Notes: generated from the letters alone by a model not told the origin. Shown: positions 38,026 through 51,205, numbered from the stretch's first letter. The stretch is 64,000 nucleotides of DNA from Chromobotia macracanthus (GCA_036877525.1 JAZGTH010000014.1:2686001-2750000), one strand, 5' to 3'. Made by a program: numbers and translations.

Positions 38026-38280
38026 ATGAGGGGCTCGGACCCCTGGTTATGACAGAAACTGTGTTCACCTGAGGAGGTAATTATAGCAACAGACAGTATT
38101 ATTCAAAGTTTGGTCATCTGTGGTGGGGTGCCAAAAATGACTTGTGTTGCGCAAAATTAACCTAAACAGCACCACAACAATAACAATAGGAAGAAATCCT
38201 ATAGGTTTTTGAATTCTCTCAGTCTACTGTGCAAGAATCTCATGGTTCTGTGGTTCCTTTTGAGGTATACACAAGGAACA

Positions 38281-38569
38281 TTAACAGGGAACATTCTCAG
38301 AACATTCTCCATGCTAACGTTCTCCAAACGTTCTCTAAAGTTATCGAAAACATTCTTGCGGTCACATTTCTAAAACATTTTTTAACATTATATATCATAT
38401 TAAATATTTTATTCTTAAGTCATTAGTGGAACATTTTAAAAACATTACAGAATAACATCTAAAAAGATTTTCTAAATTACTTCAGCTTTCAAAATAACTT
38501 TTTTGATGTTTTTGTTATTTAATGGGAATGTTAGGGAAGCGTTCTTATCACCTAAAATTGTTAGCTTGG
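38281..38569 (-). mobile_element. AACGTT-type MITE, full length (copy 14)
   Basis: The left end is TTAACAGGGAACATTCTCAG and the right end CCTAAAATTGTTAGCTTGG. A short extra AACATTCTCCATGCTAACG segment near 38301 and a deletion near 38450 distinguish it from other copies. Confidence 0.87.
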
Positions 38570-40289
38570 TTTGCAGAATGCTGTTAAATTTAAAAGACAT
38601 TAAAATGACAATCGCACCACTGTGTATAATTTGGAAGACTTCTGCTTAAATTGTGGTCTCAGTTGTAAGTGTAGCATTTACAATTATAACGCTGTTTCTG
38701 ACAGATATTTTGATTGCAGACAACCCGTAAAACTTTGTTCTCATACCTTTTTAGTCACATCCTCAGATATCACTGTTGCTATTGTGTGTTTTGTTCACAC
38801 CCAGCCTCAATTTCACAGTCATTTAACCTTAATTGGAGCCATGCATGGACAAATATTGAACATTCAAAAGCAGAGGCAATTGTGTGAAAGATTTTCAAGA
38901 GCTCCGCTTACCTCAACCCCTCGACTAAAGGATGAAACGTCCCTGTTGGCTGAGATTTTTGTTATTTAAAACGAGTCTTCATCGTCTGAAAGTTAGTATG
39001 AGGCCTTGACTGCAGGCAGTCATTCTTATATTTGTATTTTCATTAATAAAACTAAAAACGGAGCTATAATAACTCTGGTACAGATGAAAACAAGAACACA
39101 TGAGAGATATCACTGTGACAGAAGGGGATATTACTGCTTGGCAGTGAAAGCCAAGTCGTGCACCAGTCGTGCACCACGACTGTGAGAAATACTCCATCAG
39201 CTGACTTCTGAAAGCCTTTCTGCCTCCACATGTAATTGGTGTCATTATTATATCTCAAACATCCAGAAAAAACAGAAACATCCAGAACTAACAGATAAGA
39301 TGTCACTGCCACACTCAATCCTAAACCTGGTGTTATGCACACACACACTGTCACAAAACAGATTGCGATTCTACACAACTCCTGGTGAAACCTAAACATA
39401 ATATTTATGGTGTTATCCAACTTCTACACAACATGCAAAAATACTCATTATGCTATGCGTGTGTGCAGGGTAGGAGGATGATTTTTTTTCTCGCTGTAGT
39501 GAACACACAGTAGAGCAGTAAAGCGGAACATGTTGGCACAGAAGGACAATTTCGTGATGGACGAAACAATTGTGCAGATGGCCGGACAGTTTAGAAACTT
39601 CACTTGCTGAATCCCTTTTGAAGTTTAAAGAAGAAGTGGGAACATTATTATCTGTGGCAGCGTGAGATAGATACATCCCATAAGGCCATTAGCTAGGCAG
39701 GGGTGAAATCTGTTGAAGTTAGTTGAGCAGACTGGTGTTGTAACACCCAGCTCAGCCTTTTTGTCTCCTTTAGTAAATGTCACAGGAGGTTTGTGGGTTA
39801 TGACACATAAAATTTACCATTTGGGCTGAAAAGCGCTGTATCTTCAGGTCATGCGACTTTAACAGCAGACCTTGGCTTTGACCAGGTAATGCGATACATC
39901 CGGATGACTATAGTAAACAATAGATGTTTCAAAGTATTTCTAATTCTAAACGTCTAATGTTAGTGAATATGCAACTTAAGATCATATTTATGTTATTTTA
40001 AATACATGATGTAGGCTCAAAAAGTTTAAGACCACTTGCTGGAAATGGCTTATGCTTTTATTCTGTATTTTTCTGAAGTAGTGCAGATTCTTTAAACATA
40101 ACTATTGGAAAGATGGATTAATTAAAAATGTTATGCCTATTAAATGCAGCTCAGTGATGAAAATGTGCTCTGTCAAGGAAATGTGTATTCTCGCAGATTG
40201 CAACAGCATTTTTCGTTATATTTGCAAAACCTGTCTTCCTGATTCAGATGTAGAGGTCAAGGAAAGCAGGCAGTTCCTGGTAATAAGAC

Positions 40290-40475
40290 TACCAGTGCCT
40301 ACAGTCATTTACAGCAGTGTTCAACTCCGGTTTCCGTGGAGCCACTGCACGTTTTGTAAGCCTCCCTTATTTGCTGATTCAAATCATCAGTTTGTAAGCA
40401 GAAAGATCAGTGACGTGATAAAGGAGACATACAAAATGTGGAGTGCTGTGGGTCCCTGGAACCGGAGTGGATAGC
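40290..40475. repeat. possible dispersed repeat fragment
   Basis: GATTCAAATCATCAGTTTGT and TGCTGTGGGTCCCTGGAACC have the style of a common fish repeat, but no second copy is present here. A 113-codon plus-strand ORF covers it and is not considered a gene. Confidence 0.25.
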
Positions 40476-42760
40476 CACAGATTTACAGCACAGTAAAGTC
40501 GCTTCTGCGATTCCAATAAAGAAAAAAAACTTTAAAGAGACCAACCACTACCACTTGATTGACTCCTGAAAAAACAAGCATTCTTTCGTAAGATCTGTGA
40601 AGAGCCGGCTGATAATTCTGGCTCTGGGCGGGTGACCATTTGCAATACTAAAGTATCAGAAAAATCACTTGTTCTTAAATAAGACCCCACGGCAACTTTT
40701 GCTCATTAGCAGGCCGTTGTAATGATGCTAGTCTTTCAGGGAAATTGCTTTAGGTTAACGAACGTTTTACAAATGCAAATCATTCGAGAATTTCACCAGG
40801 TGAAGCGCGGAATCTAGCATCTAGCATTTTCTCTGATGATACGAGTGACAGGAACTAATTAGCATTGTAATTTTCCAAAGATTTGGTTAACATTACTTAG
40901 AGACATTATCATTTTGTTCCGCAAAATAAATTAAAAATACTGGTCGTACCGCAAATGGTAACTTTGAAACGACTGCATCCTTTAAAAAAAGTGCCACCGT
41001 AATGCTAAGAACCAAAACAGTTGCCATATTTATTAAGCGTCTGAACCTATCCCTATGATACCAACCCCAGACCTTATTCTGCTCACAAATCAAATACCAC
41101 TATTCCAAAAACCCATTAAAAGAAATAGAAAAAGCTGCCTTACCAGCAAGACACTTCTGAGTACTTATCCCGAATCAGTTTAATTTGATTTATTGAACAT
41201 CAACATTTAAATTCATAAGCCAGGTCTGACTGAAATATTAAAGGGTTGTGAGAACGAGTCTGTATGTGGCCTCAAACCTCAATGAATATAACATCTGTAT
41301 ATCCGCTCATTCATGATACTCAAATCCATCTAGATTCCAGCCTGCATATTCATTATGGTGTCAAGCTTTTATGCATTAAAACTTCATTTCAAGGACAGCT
41401 ACAGTTCTGTATTGTAACAGTCACACGTGTGGTGGCATTTACTTCACAAGGGCAACAGGAGTACAGATGAGATGGCTTGAGTTTTAGACAACACCTATTC
41501 TTCACAGTTTCTTTTGAAACACTTGCTTTCATGGCACACAGGAAAGCCAAAACAAGGTTCAAATACTTAATGGAAATTTGGTGAAAAATGGTGAAAAACA
41601 AACTTTATATAATTCATTATTTTAGGACCTGTGTCATTAATAAAACATGCAAAGGAATTTATACTGTTTTCTAATACAGAATTAACACAATTAAAAGTGT
41701 TTTTCTTTTAGTTGTTTAATCAACCAAGACATAAATGAGGACCTGCTCAGATTTTAGGTCAAATTTATTAATTACATAAAGGATTCACAAACTTTGTCAC
41801 TGCATTTGTTGTCGCTGCGTTTTATGCAAGACCCTTTGAAATTATAGTACTTTATGCAAATGAACCTATTCCCAATGTAGTAATTAACAAGTCTAACATT
41901 TAAAAGAAGTTTGATAATTATGGCACTTTTGATCAAACGGTTAATGTCTAACACAAAATGAGTTCAGTGACATGCACAGAACCTGCCTCAGCGCTTCACG
42001 AATCTCTTTGAATTGAAGCTTCATCACATCTACGACAAAAGAACACAGCCAAATCAATTTAACAAGAGCTTAACAAACGCAGTGTTATAGTAATAATCCA
42101 AGCAACTGGATGCATCTTTTGAAAATCGCAGACACCTGACTGATGCGCTGATGTTCTTTCCTATATAAAAAACCCTTCTTCTGTTCATCTTGTCTCTAGC
42201 AGCAGAATACGATTTCCACTTGTAAATGCAGCTTTGTAGTCTTCGCTTGTTGTTTCTCAAGACAAAATGTTTAATGCTCTCTTTCTTTGTAAGTCTCTCT
42301 TTAAAAGCCTCTGCTTTTATCCAAAAAAAAGAATAATAAACATAAATAAATGTAAATGCAAAATAATGTTTATATTCAAGAATTTGTATGCACTGAATAG
42401 AATCGAACAAACTACAGAACAAAGTGTTATGAGAAAAATGCAATCTCCGTTTTAAAATACGAGCCTTTGCAGTTTGCAATCAATCTGTTGCAGGCCCAAT
42501 GTAAACAGACTTCGCAAAAATCAGCCTTTCAGAGCTAGAGTGTTTGAACTGCCAGATTAAATTTCTATCATTGTTTGCTCTGGAATAATAGGGTAACAAA
42601 GACAATATACTTTGGTCACAACTTCATAAGGCCAAAGATCATGACTGCAAAGAAAGAAACACAATGTTTTAATCCAGTAAATTATATTGAATTTGAAATC
42701 TGAGAACTAAAAGTCATTTACAGTAAGACAGAAAAATCTGAAACACAATCACTATATCTG

Positions 42761-42898
42761 ATTTTCAATACATGACAGATTAGTGTTCAAAACTATCTCC
42801 TATGTCCTGGGAAATTTCAGTTTGGCTTCATTTGAATTTAACATATTTAATGCAAAGTACATAAAGTTAGAGGCGAAAGTTATGGACTGCAGCTTTAA
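42761..42898. mobile_element. TTAAAGCTACAAT-type MITE, shortened copy
   Basis: Matches begin at CAATACATGACAGATTAGTG and end at AAGTTATGGACTGCAGCTTT. An internal deletion removes part of the right half. Confidence 0.65.
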
Positions 42899-43490
42899 AA
42901 TTTGACCTACACAAATTGAACAAACAAAAACGAATGTGTTAGAACAGAGTGTTGAAGAGAAGAATGCCGTGGTAGGTCGAGATCTCCATGTATGCAGAAA
43001 TGTGATTTACAAAGCCATCGTGGAATGTGGCTACACATCGACAGCCGCATGCGAGCGAGACAGAAGATGACTGCCTGAGCAATCCCACCATCAACAAGTG
43101 ACAGAGCGAAACTGTGACGTACATCTTTTGATGGACATATTTTTCATGCTGTCATCAAACATGGACATCAGTCAGACTGGAACAGATAAATTCTGTGACG
43201 AAGGGCTTTCGAACAGGCTGTGACACTAAAAATAACAAGAGTGAAATTGATGAGACACTCGCAGGCTGCTGCCTGTAAGATCCTGAGCAAGTTTTCTTAG
43301 CGTGACCTGAATTATTAAGAGATCTCAGTTCAGAAAATAAAGTGATACTTTCAGAGAAAAATCACAAACTGTGGGCAGCATTCTAAAACTATTCAGGCTT
43401 CTCGGTTTTTAAGAACCTGCTGCTTTTGGGTTCAAATCTCAGTAAATCCACAAACTTATAATATGTATAGCTTAAATGAACAGTGAACAC

Positions 43491-43783
43491 CCCAAGTTAA
43501 CAGTAATTGTTCTCAGAACATTGGCCAACATTCTCTAAACGTTCTCTCAAAGTTATCAAAACATGCTTGCAGTTATGGTTAAAACGTATGTACCATATGT
43601 CAAAAGCGTTATTCCAAAGTAGTTAGTGGAATGTTTTAAAAACATTACAGAACTAAAAAAGTTCGAATAGCATTCTTTTAACCAAGCAATAACGTTAATA
43701 TAATGTGTTGAAAATGTGATGTTTTCCTAGAACTCCTAACTAGAACTTTTAAAATAACATTTTTAACGCATTTGTTAATGTTT
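43491..43783 (-). mobile_element. AACGTT-type MITE, right end lost (copy 15)
   Basis: It begins CCCAAGTTAACAGTAATTG and keeps the interior through AACATTTTTAACGCATTTG. The TTAGGTTG-side terminus is missing and runs into AT-rich sequence. Confidence 0.83.
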
Positions 43784-44207
43784 TTTAAAAACATAACATG
43801 TTATTTAAAACATATTACAAGGAATTTGTCATCACTCAAAAGTCAGCACCTTTTTATCTAGTGCAAGTCAAACAGCTTCCAACGAATGCTGTGCATCCCA
43901 AAAGTCTTTATGTATAATGACAAGGATTACAGAAGATTCCCTTTATCTCCCTGTTCTTTGGGAAACAGGGCTAAGCTGATTATTGGAGAATCAGTTTAAC
44001 TTAAATACGACAAGAGAATGGCAGGTCATTTAGATGTAAACATGGCTGCTGGAATTTCACTGGGAGAGCCATCCAGCTGAGATAATGCTGTTTGTGATAA
44101 TGACCGACAAAAAGACCAAACAGACTGATCTCACCAATCTGATCTGAATACTGTTATTTTTGCCATTTCTTATGTTTATGCTACCATTAGCCATGAATAA
44201 GTGCTTA

Positions 44208-44490
44208 CCCAGCTAACAGGAAATGTTCAAAACGTTGGCTAATGTTTTCTAAAAGATCTGGCAAAGTTTGTTATAACATTCTTGCAGTAACATTAGCAGA
44301 ATGTTTTATAATGATACATATCTTATATATCAAAAATGTTCTTATGACCAAGCAATAATGTTAATACACTGTATAAAAAAACTGGCTGGTTTGAACATTC
44401 CCAAAACATTTAAAATAACATATTTAACTTTTTGCTACTTAAATGGAAACATTATGAAAATGTTCTTACAATCTAAAATTGTTAGCTGGG
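44208..44490 (-). mobile_element. AACGTT-type MITE, full length, flanked by TA (copy 16)
   Basis: Both terminal repeats are exact (CCCAGCTAACAGG and AAATTGTTAGCTGGG). The flanks are TA on each side, the only copy in the window where both sides agree, which suggests a 2-bp TA target duplication. Confidence 0.92.
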
Positions 44491-44554
44491 TAGAAATCAC
44501 AGCTAACATTTTAATTATCTCTAAATGTCTTTGTCGCTCTCATCTTACTCTCAT

Positions 44555-44689
44555 CAGCTCAAATTATAAATCATTATTATAAGTTTGGGAATCAGGGTAA
44601 GGTAAGGAGACCATGCTAAACACTGATCTGTCATGTACTTGCTCAATAACTAATTTTTAACCAAAAAACCGAATCGCAGCTTTAAACAT
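44555..44689. mobile_element. TTAAAGCTACAAT-type MITE, reverse variant
   Basis: CTCAAATTATAAATCATTAT, AAGGTAAGGAGACC, CTGATCTGTCATGTACTTGC and a terminal GCAGCTTTAA occur in order. The same variant arrangement recurs at 60065-60184, so the two share a subfamily. It starts 65 bases after copy 16 of the AACGTT family. Confidence 0.65.
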
Positions 44690-45257
44690 ATCAGGTACAT
44701 AGAAATGCTGTGGGTTCTGTATGCACAGACAGAGACAGGTATGACGCATTTTCTCCGTTTCAGTGGCTACAGAGAGTACACATATGACCGAAGAAGATCT
44801 TGAAGATCTCCACTGCAAAGATACAAAGCAGAACTTTACATAACATATACTGAAACCTTCAATTCTACTTGTTCATTAATCCCATCTGTAATTAAACGGA
44901 GTGCCATTTGCATGACCTTAGATTGGACATATTCTGTCTAATCTGCAACAAAAAAACATAATAATGTCCTCCAATTGGATGTCTGAGCGTCTGGTCTGTG
45001 GGTCTTTGAGATTATTAGCTCTTCCCGCCCGTGGTTCACTTCACCCAAGTTGATAAAATTATACTCAAGATTGGATGTGGTCATTTAGGGACAAGCTAAC
45101 TGAGAAATATGAATTATTCTTCATTTGTACTCAATTTAAATTCTTTACGCATGTCTTTGAAATAGGGTTAGCAAATATATTTATGTCAGACTAGGACTAA
45201 CTTGGATGTCAGATTTAAGTCTGGGACTCTGGACTGGTCGTAGGCTTAGAGTGGATT

Positions 45258-45345
45258 TGAAGGGAGGGTGGGATCTTATGTTTTCAAAGCTAGCTTGCTA
45301 TTGCTACCCTCTCCAAAATAACTTGTCTGCATTAAAGATAGGTTG
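45258..45345. repeat. AAAGCTAGCTTGC dispersed repeat, copy B
   Basis: GAAGGGAGGGTGGGATCTTA and CAAAGCTAGCTTGCTATTGC align with copies A and C. Ends are not defined. Confidence 0.6.
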
Positions 45346-46120
45346 GGAAAACTCGGAGTTGCCTCAAAACTCAGTTGTTACCCATTTTAACTCTCTCACG
45401 GGGAGACATTATTAAAAGAAACCACTTCATATTCCCAACTGCAGATTGTGAGAGAATGCGTCGCATCTGAAATGCCAGTGCACCACGCTGTCTTTTTATC
45501 ACAGTACTGCACATTAATTTCTGTGGGTGAACACAAAAAGGGCTGCGACTAACAAACGTTGTCTGCGCTCATCGTGGGCTTCAGACACAATGAAGGTTGT
45601 GTGTCAATAACAGAGCTAGCAAACATAAAAGAAAATTAACACATATCTGATAAGTTTGGAAAGAATTAGCAGATTAAAGCAGACAGACGGGTGAAGTTTG
45701 TAGACTCATTTTGATGTGCTGTAACTGCATGTGGATTTAAAACAAAGTAAATAAGAACTGATAACGGAGTGTGGTGGAACAAATTGTATTAATGCTATGA
45801 TGATATTAAACAGAAATGGTACGTTATTTAAAGATGCAATTCATAACATTTAATGTTTATCTATGAAGAAATGCATGCCTCTGTTAAACTTTCTTTGCTG
45901 GTGTCACTGTGTCGCTGAGAAAAAAACTTCTGAAAAGGCGTTTCTTTTCTTCCCTGCTCAGAGGGAAATGCGCCATTTTTTCTTAACATACACACATTTC
46001 AGCCAGTTCGCAGTGGTACAGCAGTTTTCTCATCTATACTGTCAGTGTAAGAAGCTTATAACTGATCACATATTTATTGACAAAGCCCAGTGGATTTTGA
46101 ATAGTTTAAGTTGCTGATGT

Positions 46121-46149
46121 AGTAACTGGGTGCTGTAACTGGGTGCTTA
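46121..46149. repeat. 13-bp tandem duplication
   Basis: GTAACTGGGTGCT is present twice head to tail. Confidence 0.75.
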
Positions 46150-46873
46150 AAAACTTAATAACTTGTGAATTAAAGCACCTGTCAGCTTTTCAGCCTTGTA
46201 TACATAATCTGTGACCGGAGCTTTATGACCATGAATGTTAATGGCAATTATGGTTACTTAATTAAATGTTTCTCATACTTTAGAGACCCTGTTTAGTTTC
46301 TGTTGGAATGCAGAGTTAACTCGGGAATAATTAAAATACTGCATTCAAATAAAAGCAGATTTTCTTATATTTTTTTGACGTGAATGGTGATTTGAAATGC
46401 ATCTTGCAACAGCTCTGAAACAGGGTATGTTGGAAACAAATGTGTCAGAAATTACTACCCTTAGGCCAAAATGACATCTCCAATTCTCACTTACCGGGCC
46501 TAAAATCATTTGAAATTGAGAATGTCAAGAAAACTCAATTTGACATCATTACTTTCTCCATCGGAGTTTTACTTCTTAAGCAATCAGAAGTGAAACAGAT
46601 TAGAAGATGTGTAGAGATGAGTCAGTCTCTAGATAGATGCTTTCCTTCAGCTCCTGTGAAAACAGGAAATATGTTCATCGTTTTCAACATCAACATTGCC
46701 AAGTTGGCAATCAGCGGTTTGGATTAGTTAAGCAGCCTTTGAAATAAATACATTTATGGAGGCTTCATACCACATTTGATGTAACTCAAGACAGAGAACA
46801 GCACAAATCAAGCACAAATCTGAAACCATTATTCGTTATTCTCTCTTGTGGCCATCCAGAAAACAACTGATAT

Positions 46874-47197
46874 CCCAGATAACAATTTTGGGTTCTAAGA
46901 ACTTAATGTTTCCATTAAGTAACAAAAACATCGAAAATGTTATTTTGAATGTCCTAGAAACATTTAAAACCAGTTATTTTAGACATTGTATTAACATTAT
47001 TGCTTGGTTTTAAGAACATAATTTAAACTTTTTTTAAATCTGTAACAACTTAAGAATAATGTTTTGATATATATATATATATATATCTCAAAACATTATT
47101 CTTATGACATAACATTAAAAAACTTGCAGTACTATTGCAAGAACGTTTCTGAGTAGGAAATGTTAGCCAACGTTCTGCAAACGTTCCCTGTTACCTA
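46874..47197 (+). mobile_element. AACGTT-type MITE with an internal hairpin (copy 17)
   Basis: Left end CCCAGATAACAATTTTGGG; right end CCCTGTTACC. In the middle the TAAGAATAATGTTTTGA segment is followed by a TA run and then its own exact reverse complement, at 47051-47104, a rearrangement not seen in the other copies. Confidence 0.87.
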
Positions 47198-47399
47198 AGA
47201 TGGTGATGAATAGATTATTCTGGTCCTCTTTCCCCTGGTATCATATAAACCATCAGCTATACAACAGCACAGACTTGTCTTCCTTCATCAACAACACAAC
47301 CAGTGATGTTACAGAAATAATGTCTACTCATGCTAGGGATTTAAAACAAGTTTAAAATTTTTTAGAAACAAGTTTCTAAATCAGAAAAAGACCTCCCAT

Positions 47400-47780
47400 A
47401 GCTTCACAGCTTCATGGTAAGCTCTCCACAATGACAGAGACCTGCATTTATTGTACCTCCGGCTTTGCTTTTTGCAGTGTGGCTGGGCAGTAAAATCCCT
47501 TCGCCCTGGTTATTGCCAGCCTGCGATAAGCTAATACGAGGCATCAGAAAACAGCCCAGATATTAACCTGTCCATCTGTTCCCTGAAATAATACTGGGAA
47601 GCTCCAGGAAGGCAGCAGAAATGGGCTGCAATGGAGGCCAAGCTCATGATCTGGGCTGTGTGATAACTGCAGACCGCACTGAGGCATTGTGGGTAGGGAG
47701 GAGGGTTGGGGACAACTCACGCTGAGAATTGGAGGATGTTGTAAAGAAGAGCTCACAATGTGAGCACAGCAGTGAAGCAT
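47400..47780. other. repeat-free stretch, possible regulatory element
   Basis: Mixed composition, no repeat described here, and a ZNF143-like CTACCCACAATGC on the minus strand at about 47685-47697. No exon is supported. Confidence 0.25.
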
Positions 47781-48074
47781 GACCCACAGTCAAACAGTGT
47801 AAATGGTGTAGCCCCAGATTGTGTACCTGGACCAGTGTGTATGGCGTAGAAATGCTTTATTTAGCATTTTTCAATTGGTACTCTGCCTGAAAAGGGAAAG
47901 ATGACATCAGCAAATGTGCGTCATAACTCATGATGCCATTTATAGGGTTCAAACAAAAGTTTAACAAAGAAGATATAAAGATTTCCCAGAGCGATGAAAC
48001 GAATAACAAAAGAACGATCACATACATCAGCGTTACATTACCACATTCTAAGGCGGACAACAAGAGCAGACTAT

Positions 48075-48152
48075 CAAAATTACATTTAAATGTTTTTGTT
48101 ACTAATTTATACGTTAGGGAAATATTCTTACAACCTAAAATTGTTAGCTGGG
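48075..48152 (-). mobile_element. AACGTT-type MITE, right-end fragment (copy 18)
   Basis: About 75 bases remain, from the ATGTTTTTGTTACT word to CAACCTAAAATTGTTAGCTGGG (the last 11 bases being the exact terminal repeat). The rest of the element is absent. Confidence 0.8.
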
Positions 48153-48879
48153 AGTGTTCTTAATAAGATATCTAAAACGATGTGTGTATTTTGTGAAACT
48201 CACTGATGCTATCTCTGACTAGATGAGAGATAAAAGCTGCGAGGTAAAAGCACATTCAACACATGACAGTAAGATGAAAATCGAACAGAAGAGATAGCCA
48301 GTGTGTGAGAGATGGATACATCAGGATGAGCAGTCTGCACCACAGCAGTCTGACACCTATATTTTAGAATGGGCAACAGTGTGATCTGCTATAAATAAAT
48401 GTTTCTTCAGAGACTTCTTATGTCTCAAGGGTTGATTTTTATTAAAGGTAACAGATTTAAACTTTATTTTTGTTATATGTATTCAGAATTAAAGTTGCAT
48501 ATGAACCTTATGATGCATCAAATTTTATTTTGCTACTTTTCAGATATCGTAAATATGCTTTTCTTGTTTTATCCTTTTACGCATTATAAAAATATGAATT
48601 ATTACATGTTAAAACTTATGATAATCTACAAACCATTTCAATATTTATTGCATGGAAATGATTGATATTAGTTTTTCAAATAAAGTGACTGTCAAATAAA
48701 TATACTGTCATTTCCACCACAGAATGCATAAATTAAAATGTGATCAAAATATTCACAACTTTCTCCCTTTTTCTTCCATAATTGGAAGTGTAAACACCGT
48801 ATAATGCATTCTATATTTATCCATGACAGCAATGAGAAAAAAAACCTCACGAGAAAATGATACAGAAATCAACTGTAGA

Positions 48880-49340
48880 CTTTCCCACACACCACAGTTT
48901 GAAAGCCTTAAATTAACTTAAGCTGCAGTAGATAACACGAGCGAGTTCCTCAGCCGCACTTTAAATTGACAGCCCACGAGAAGTTACTTTCTGTTTAATT
49001 AAACTGCAGCGCTCACGCAAGATACTGCAGTTAAGGAAGCCGCCCATGTCTTTAACACAGCAGGCATGCATTGATTAGAGGGCGCAGCAGAACTGGGCAC
49101 GCTTTCAGGGTGACCACTCAATGCTCCTAGCACACACACGTTTGACAGCCGAGGGCAGCGTTACATTGAACAACCAGTAATGAAAGGAAAACTGTACTGC
49201 CCCTGAGAAGCAGACTCCCCAGCCATTACTGTCAGGGGCTGGCGATTGTTCTCTCTTGGTGATACCAGTCAGAAATTCAACACACTATCTACATTGTTAT
49301 TAGACATGCTATTTTTCCAGAGGGCTGGAGCCAGTTTGAG
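48880..49340. other. repeat-free stretch, possible regulatory element
   Basis: Mixed composition with GTTTAATTAAACTGCAG near 48997 and no repeat described here. It resembles conserved non-coding sequence in texture only. Confidence 0.25.
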
Positions 49341-49399
49341 GCTGAGAAAGGTGTGGGCTCTCACAGTGGGTTTCAAAACAAATAGAAAGACCAACATTT

Positions 49400-49480
49400 A
49401 AAACCCTAAAGCTACAATTCATCCAAAGATAAAAATTCTGTGATTGTTACTCAGCTTTGAGTCACTTCAATACGCTGATA
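49400..49480 (+). repeat. fragment of the same common fish repeat
   Basis: AATTCATCCAAAGATAAAAA then TTCTGTGATTGTTACTCAG is a degenerate opening segment of the repeat at 5790-5945, in plus orientation. Confidence 0.4.
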
Positions 49481-50142
49481 TTGTTTCAATAGAACCCAAA
49501 AGGGAAAATATGATATATTTATATAATTCACTGATAATCTTCTTAACATTTTTGGAAAAAGGACGCATCTTTTGAAAATTCTCCTACTGTGCTCCACCGT
49601 ATAAACAACAGAAAACAGATTTGTAACCACACGTGGTTGCGTTAAACTTTAATTAAAGTGCCCCTTTAAAGCCTTTACAACCATGTTTACATGCAAATAT
49701 AACCTGAAGGAATAGCCCACATATAATCCAAAGGAAAAGATGCAGTAATGCAGTTCATAAAGAGAGAGAGAGGTTTTTGTTTACCTCTCTTTCTCTATCT
49801 CACTCTTTGCAGCTCATGTAAATATCCTTAATAAGAGCAGATGCTGTCACAGAAGCACCACAGTTTATCAAAAACAACTTTCCTGTCAAGAACTAATGTG
49901 GCGTCATAAATCACAGCTACTGTATGAAAACTGAAAAGGATAAAGTTCGTCAAGAGACCGAACGTTTTCTTCAAAACTCAACTTAAATTTCATCATCACT
50001 CCCATTTCAATCTGTTAAACGAATGCAGGGGATAAACGAATGCAAGCTGTTGATTTCACTCATCCGCTGTGTATTAGCTCAAACTTGGGTCCAAATGCTG
50101 CTTTCTACTTCATTCAATCAAATAATCCAATTCCCATCTTAC

Positions 50143-50448
50143 AAGAAACATTCTTATAATGTCAGCTATTGTTCTAAGTTTTCTCAAATTCTCACAAAAC
50201 ATTCTTGCAGTAACATTAGTAAAACTTATTTCTAACATTTTACATATATATTTAAAAATGTTATTCATAAGTAGTTAGTTTTAAAACCATTACAGATTTA
50301 AAAAATGTTTGAATAACGTTCTTATTAACAATCAATAACGTTATCAAAACGTCTAAAAAACTGGACGTTTTGAACATTTCTAAAATCTTTTTGTTACTTA
50401 ATGGAAACGTTAAGGAAACATTCTTACAACCCAAAACTGTTAGCTGGG
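50143..50448 (-). mobile_element. AACGTT-type MITE, nearly full length (copy 19)
   Basis: The left end is badly decayed, but from TTCTTGCAGTAACATTAG onward the interior is continuous and the right end CCAAAACTGTTAGCTGGG is intact. AAAACGTCTAAAAAACTGG around 50347 keeps its CpG. Confidence 0.88.
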
Positions 50449-51164
50449 TTCTCTCCTATTACCTCTCACATATTCTCTGTCTGTTGCATGACTAATAAAG
50501 GGTTTTGGATTGGCTATGAATCATTTGTGGCTGCATATTTAGCCATCAGTCAGATATGGACAGTGCTGCTGGAGACAGTGGAATCTAATTTGACTCCATT
50601 ATTTTACTATTGAGCTGTAATGAAGACTTCTGTGATGTTGTAAATGCACTTGTGAGTGGATTGAGAGAGGATTTCAGACCCGATATTACTGGTGAGCACA
50701 ATCAATGTGAGGTCATAAGCCCTACAATACATAATGACCTTAACTCAACGAGCGCCATATGAAATAAGGTATAATAAATCCGTTTGGCGGTTTTATATGA
50801 TGTGAAATATCCATTAGTTGCTTGAAGCAAAAGTTTTATATGGTAATGCAAGAAGGTAAATTGAGGGCAGTGAAACACATTATGTTTCGGCCTCTGCACC
50901 CTTTCACACAGCACTGTTTACAAATAAAGTGTTTTATTGAATCTCTTGCATCCTGATGTTCTGCCTTTATCTCCTTTTCATCTGTTGAATGAAATATTTA
51001 AATAGAATGAGTTATTCTCGCATACTTATTGTTTCGTTTGGTATGTGGTTTTATCTACAAAAATAATCCCTTATGTTTTCTCTTTTGTTTTTCTTTTGTC
51101 ATTCAGGAGTAAACACAGACCCTCTGGGGGAAAAGGATATACATTGGACAAGCACATTTTTTGA

Positions 51165-51205
51165 GGAACAAAAAATGGTTCTTCTATGGCATCGATGTTA
51201 AGAAC
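51165..51205. mobile_element. orphan end of the AAGGTTCTT-type MITE
   Basis: The sequence AAAAATGGTTCTTCTATGG followed by CATCGATGTTAAG matches the terminal part of the element at 14612-14760. Only about 40 bases are present. Confidence 0.5.

Larger units (their letters stand above)
38600..43490. other. non-coding, long interval free of the main MITE family
   Basis: Nearly 5 kb between MITE copies 14 and 15. Minus-strand ORFs of 118 codons (39064-39420) and 141 codons (42054-42479) have no domain, signal peptide or splice support and AT-driven composition. Confidence 0.45.

Noticed and set aside
40013..40060. Possible Tc1-like transposon end (CTCAAAAAGTTTAAGACCACTT)
   Set aside because: A single short resemblance without a partner inverted repeat or transposase remnant.
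40133..40474. 113-codon plus-strand ORF with several Cys residues
   Set aside because: The Cys spacing fits no zinc finger and the second half resembles a dispersed repeat.
42054..42479. 141-codon minus-strand ORF
   Set aside because: AT-driven composition rich in Tyr, Phe, Lys and Ile, no domain or signal peptide, no splice-site or CpG support.
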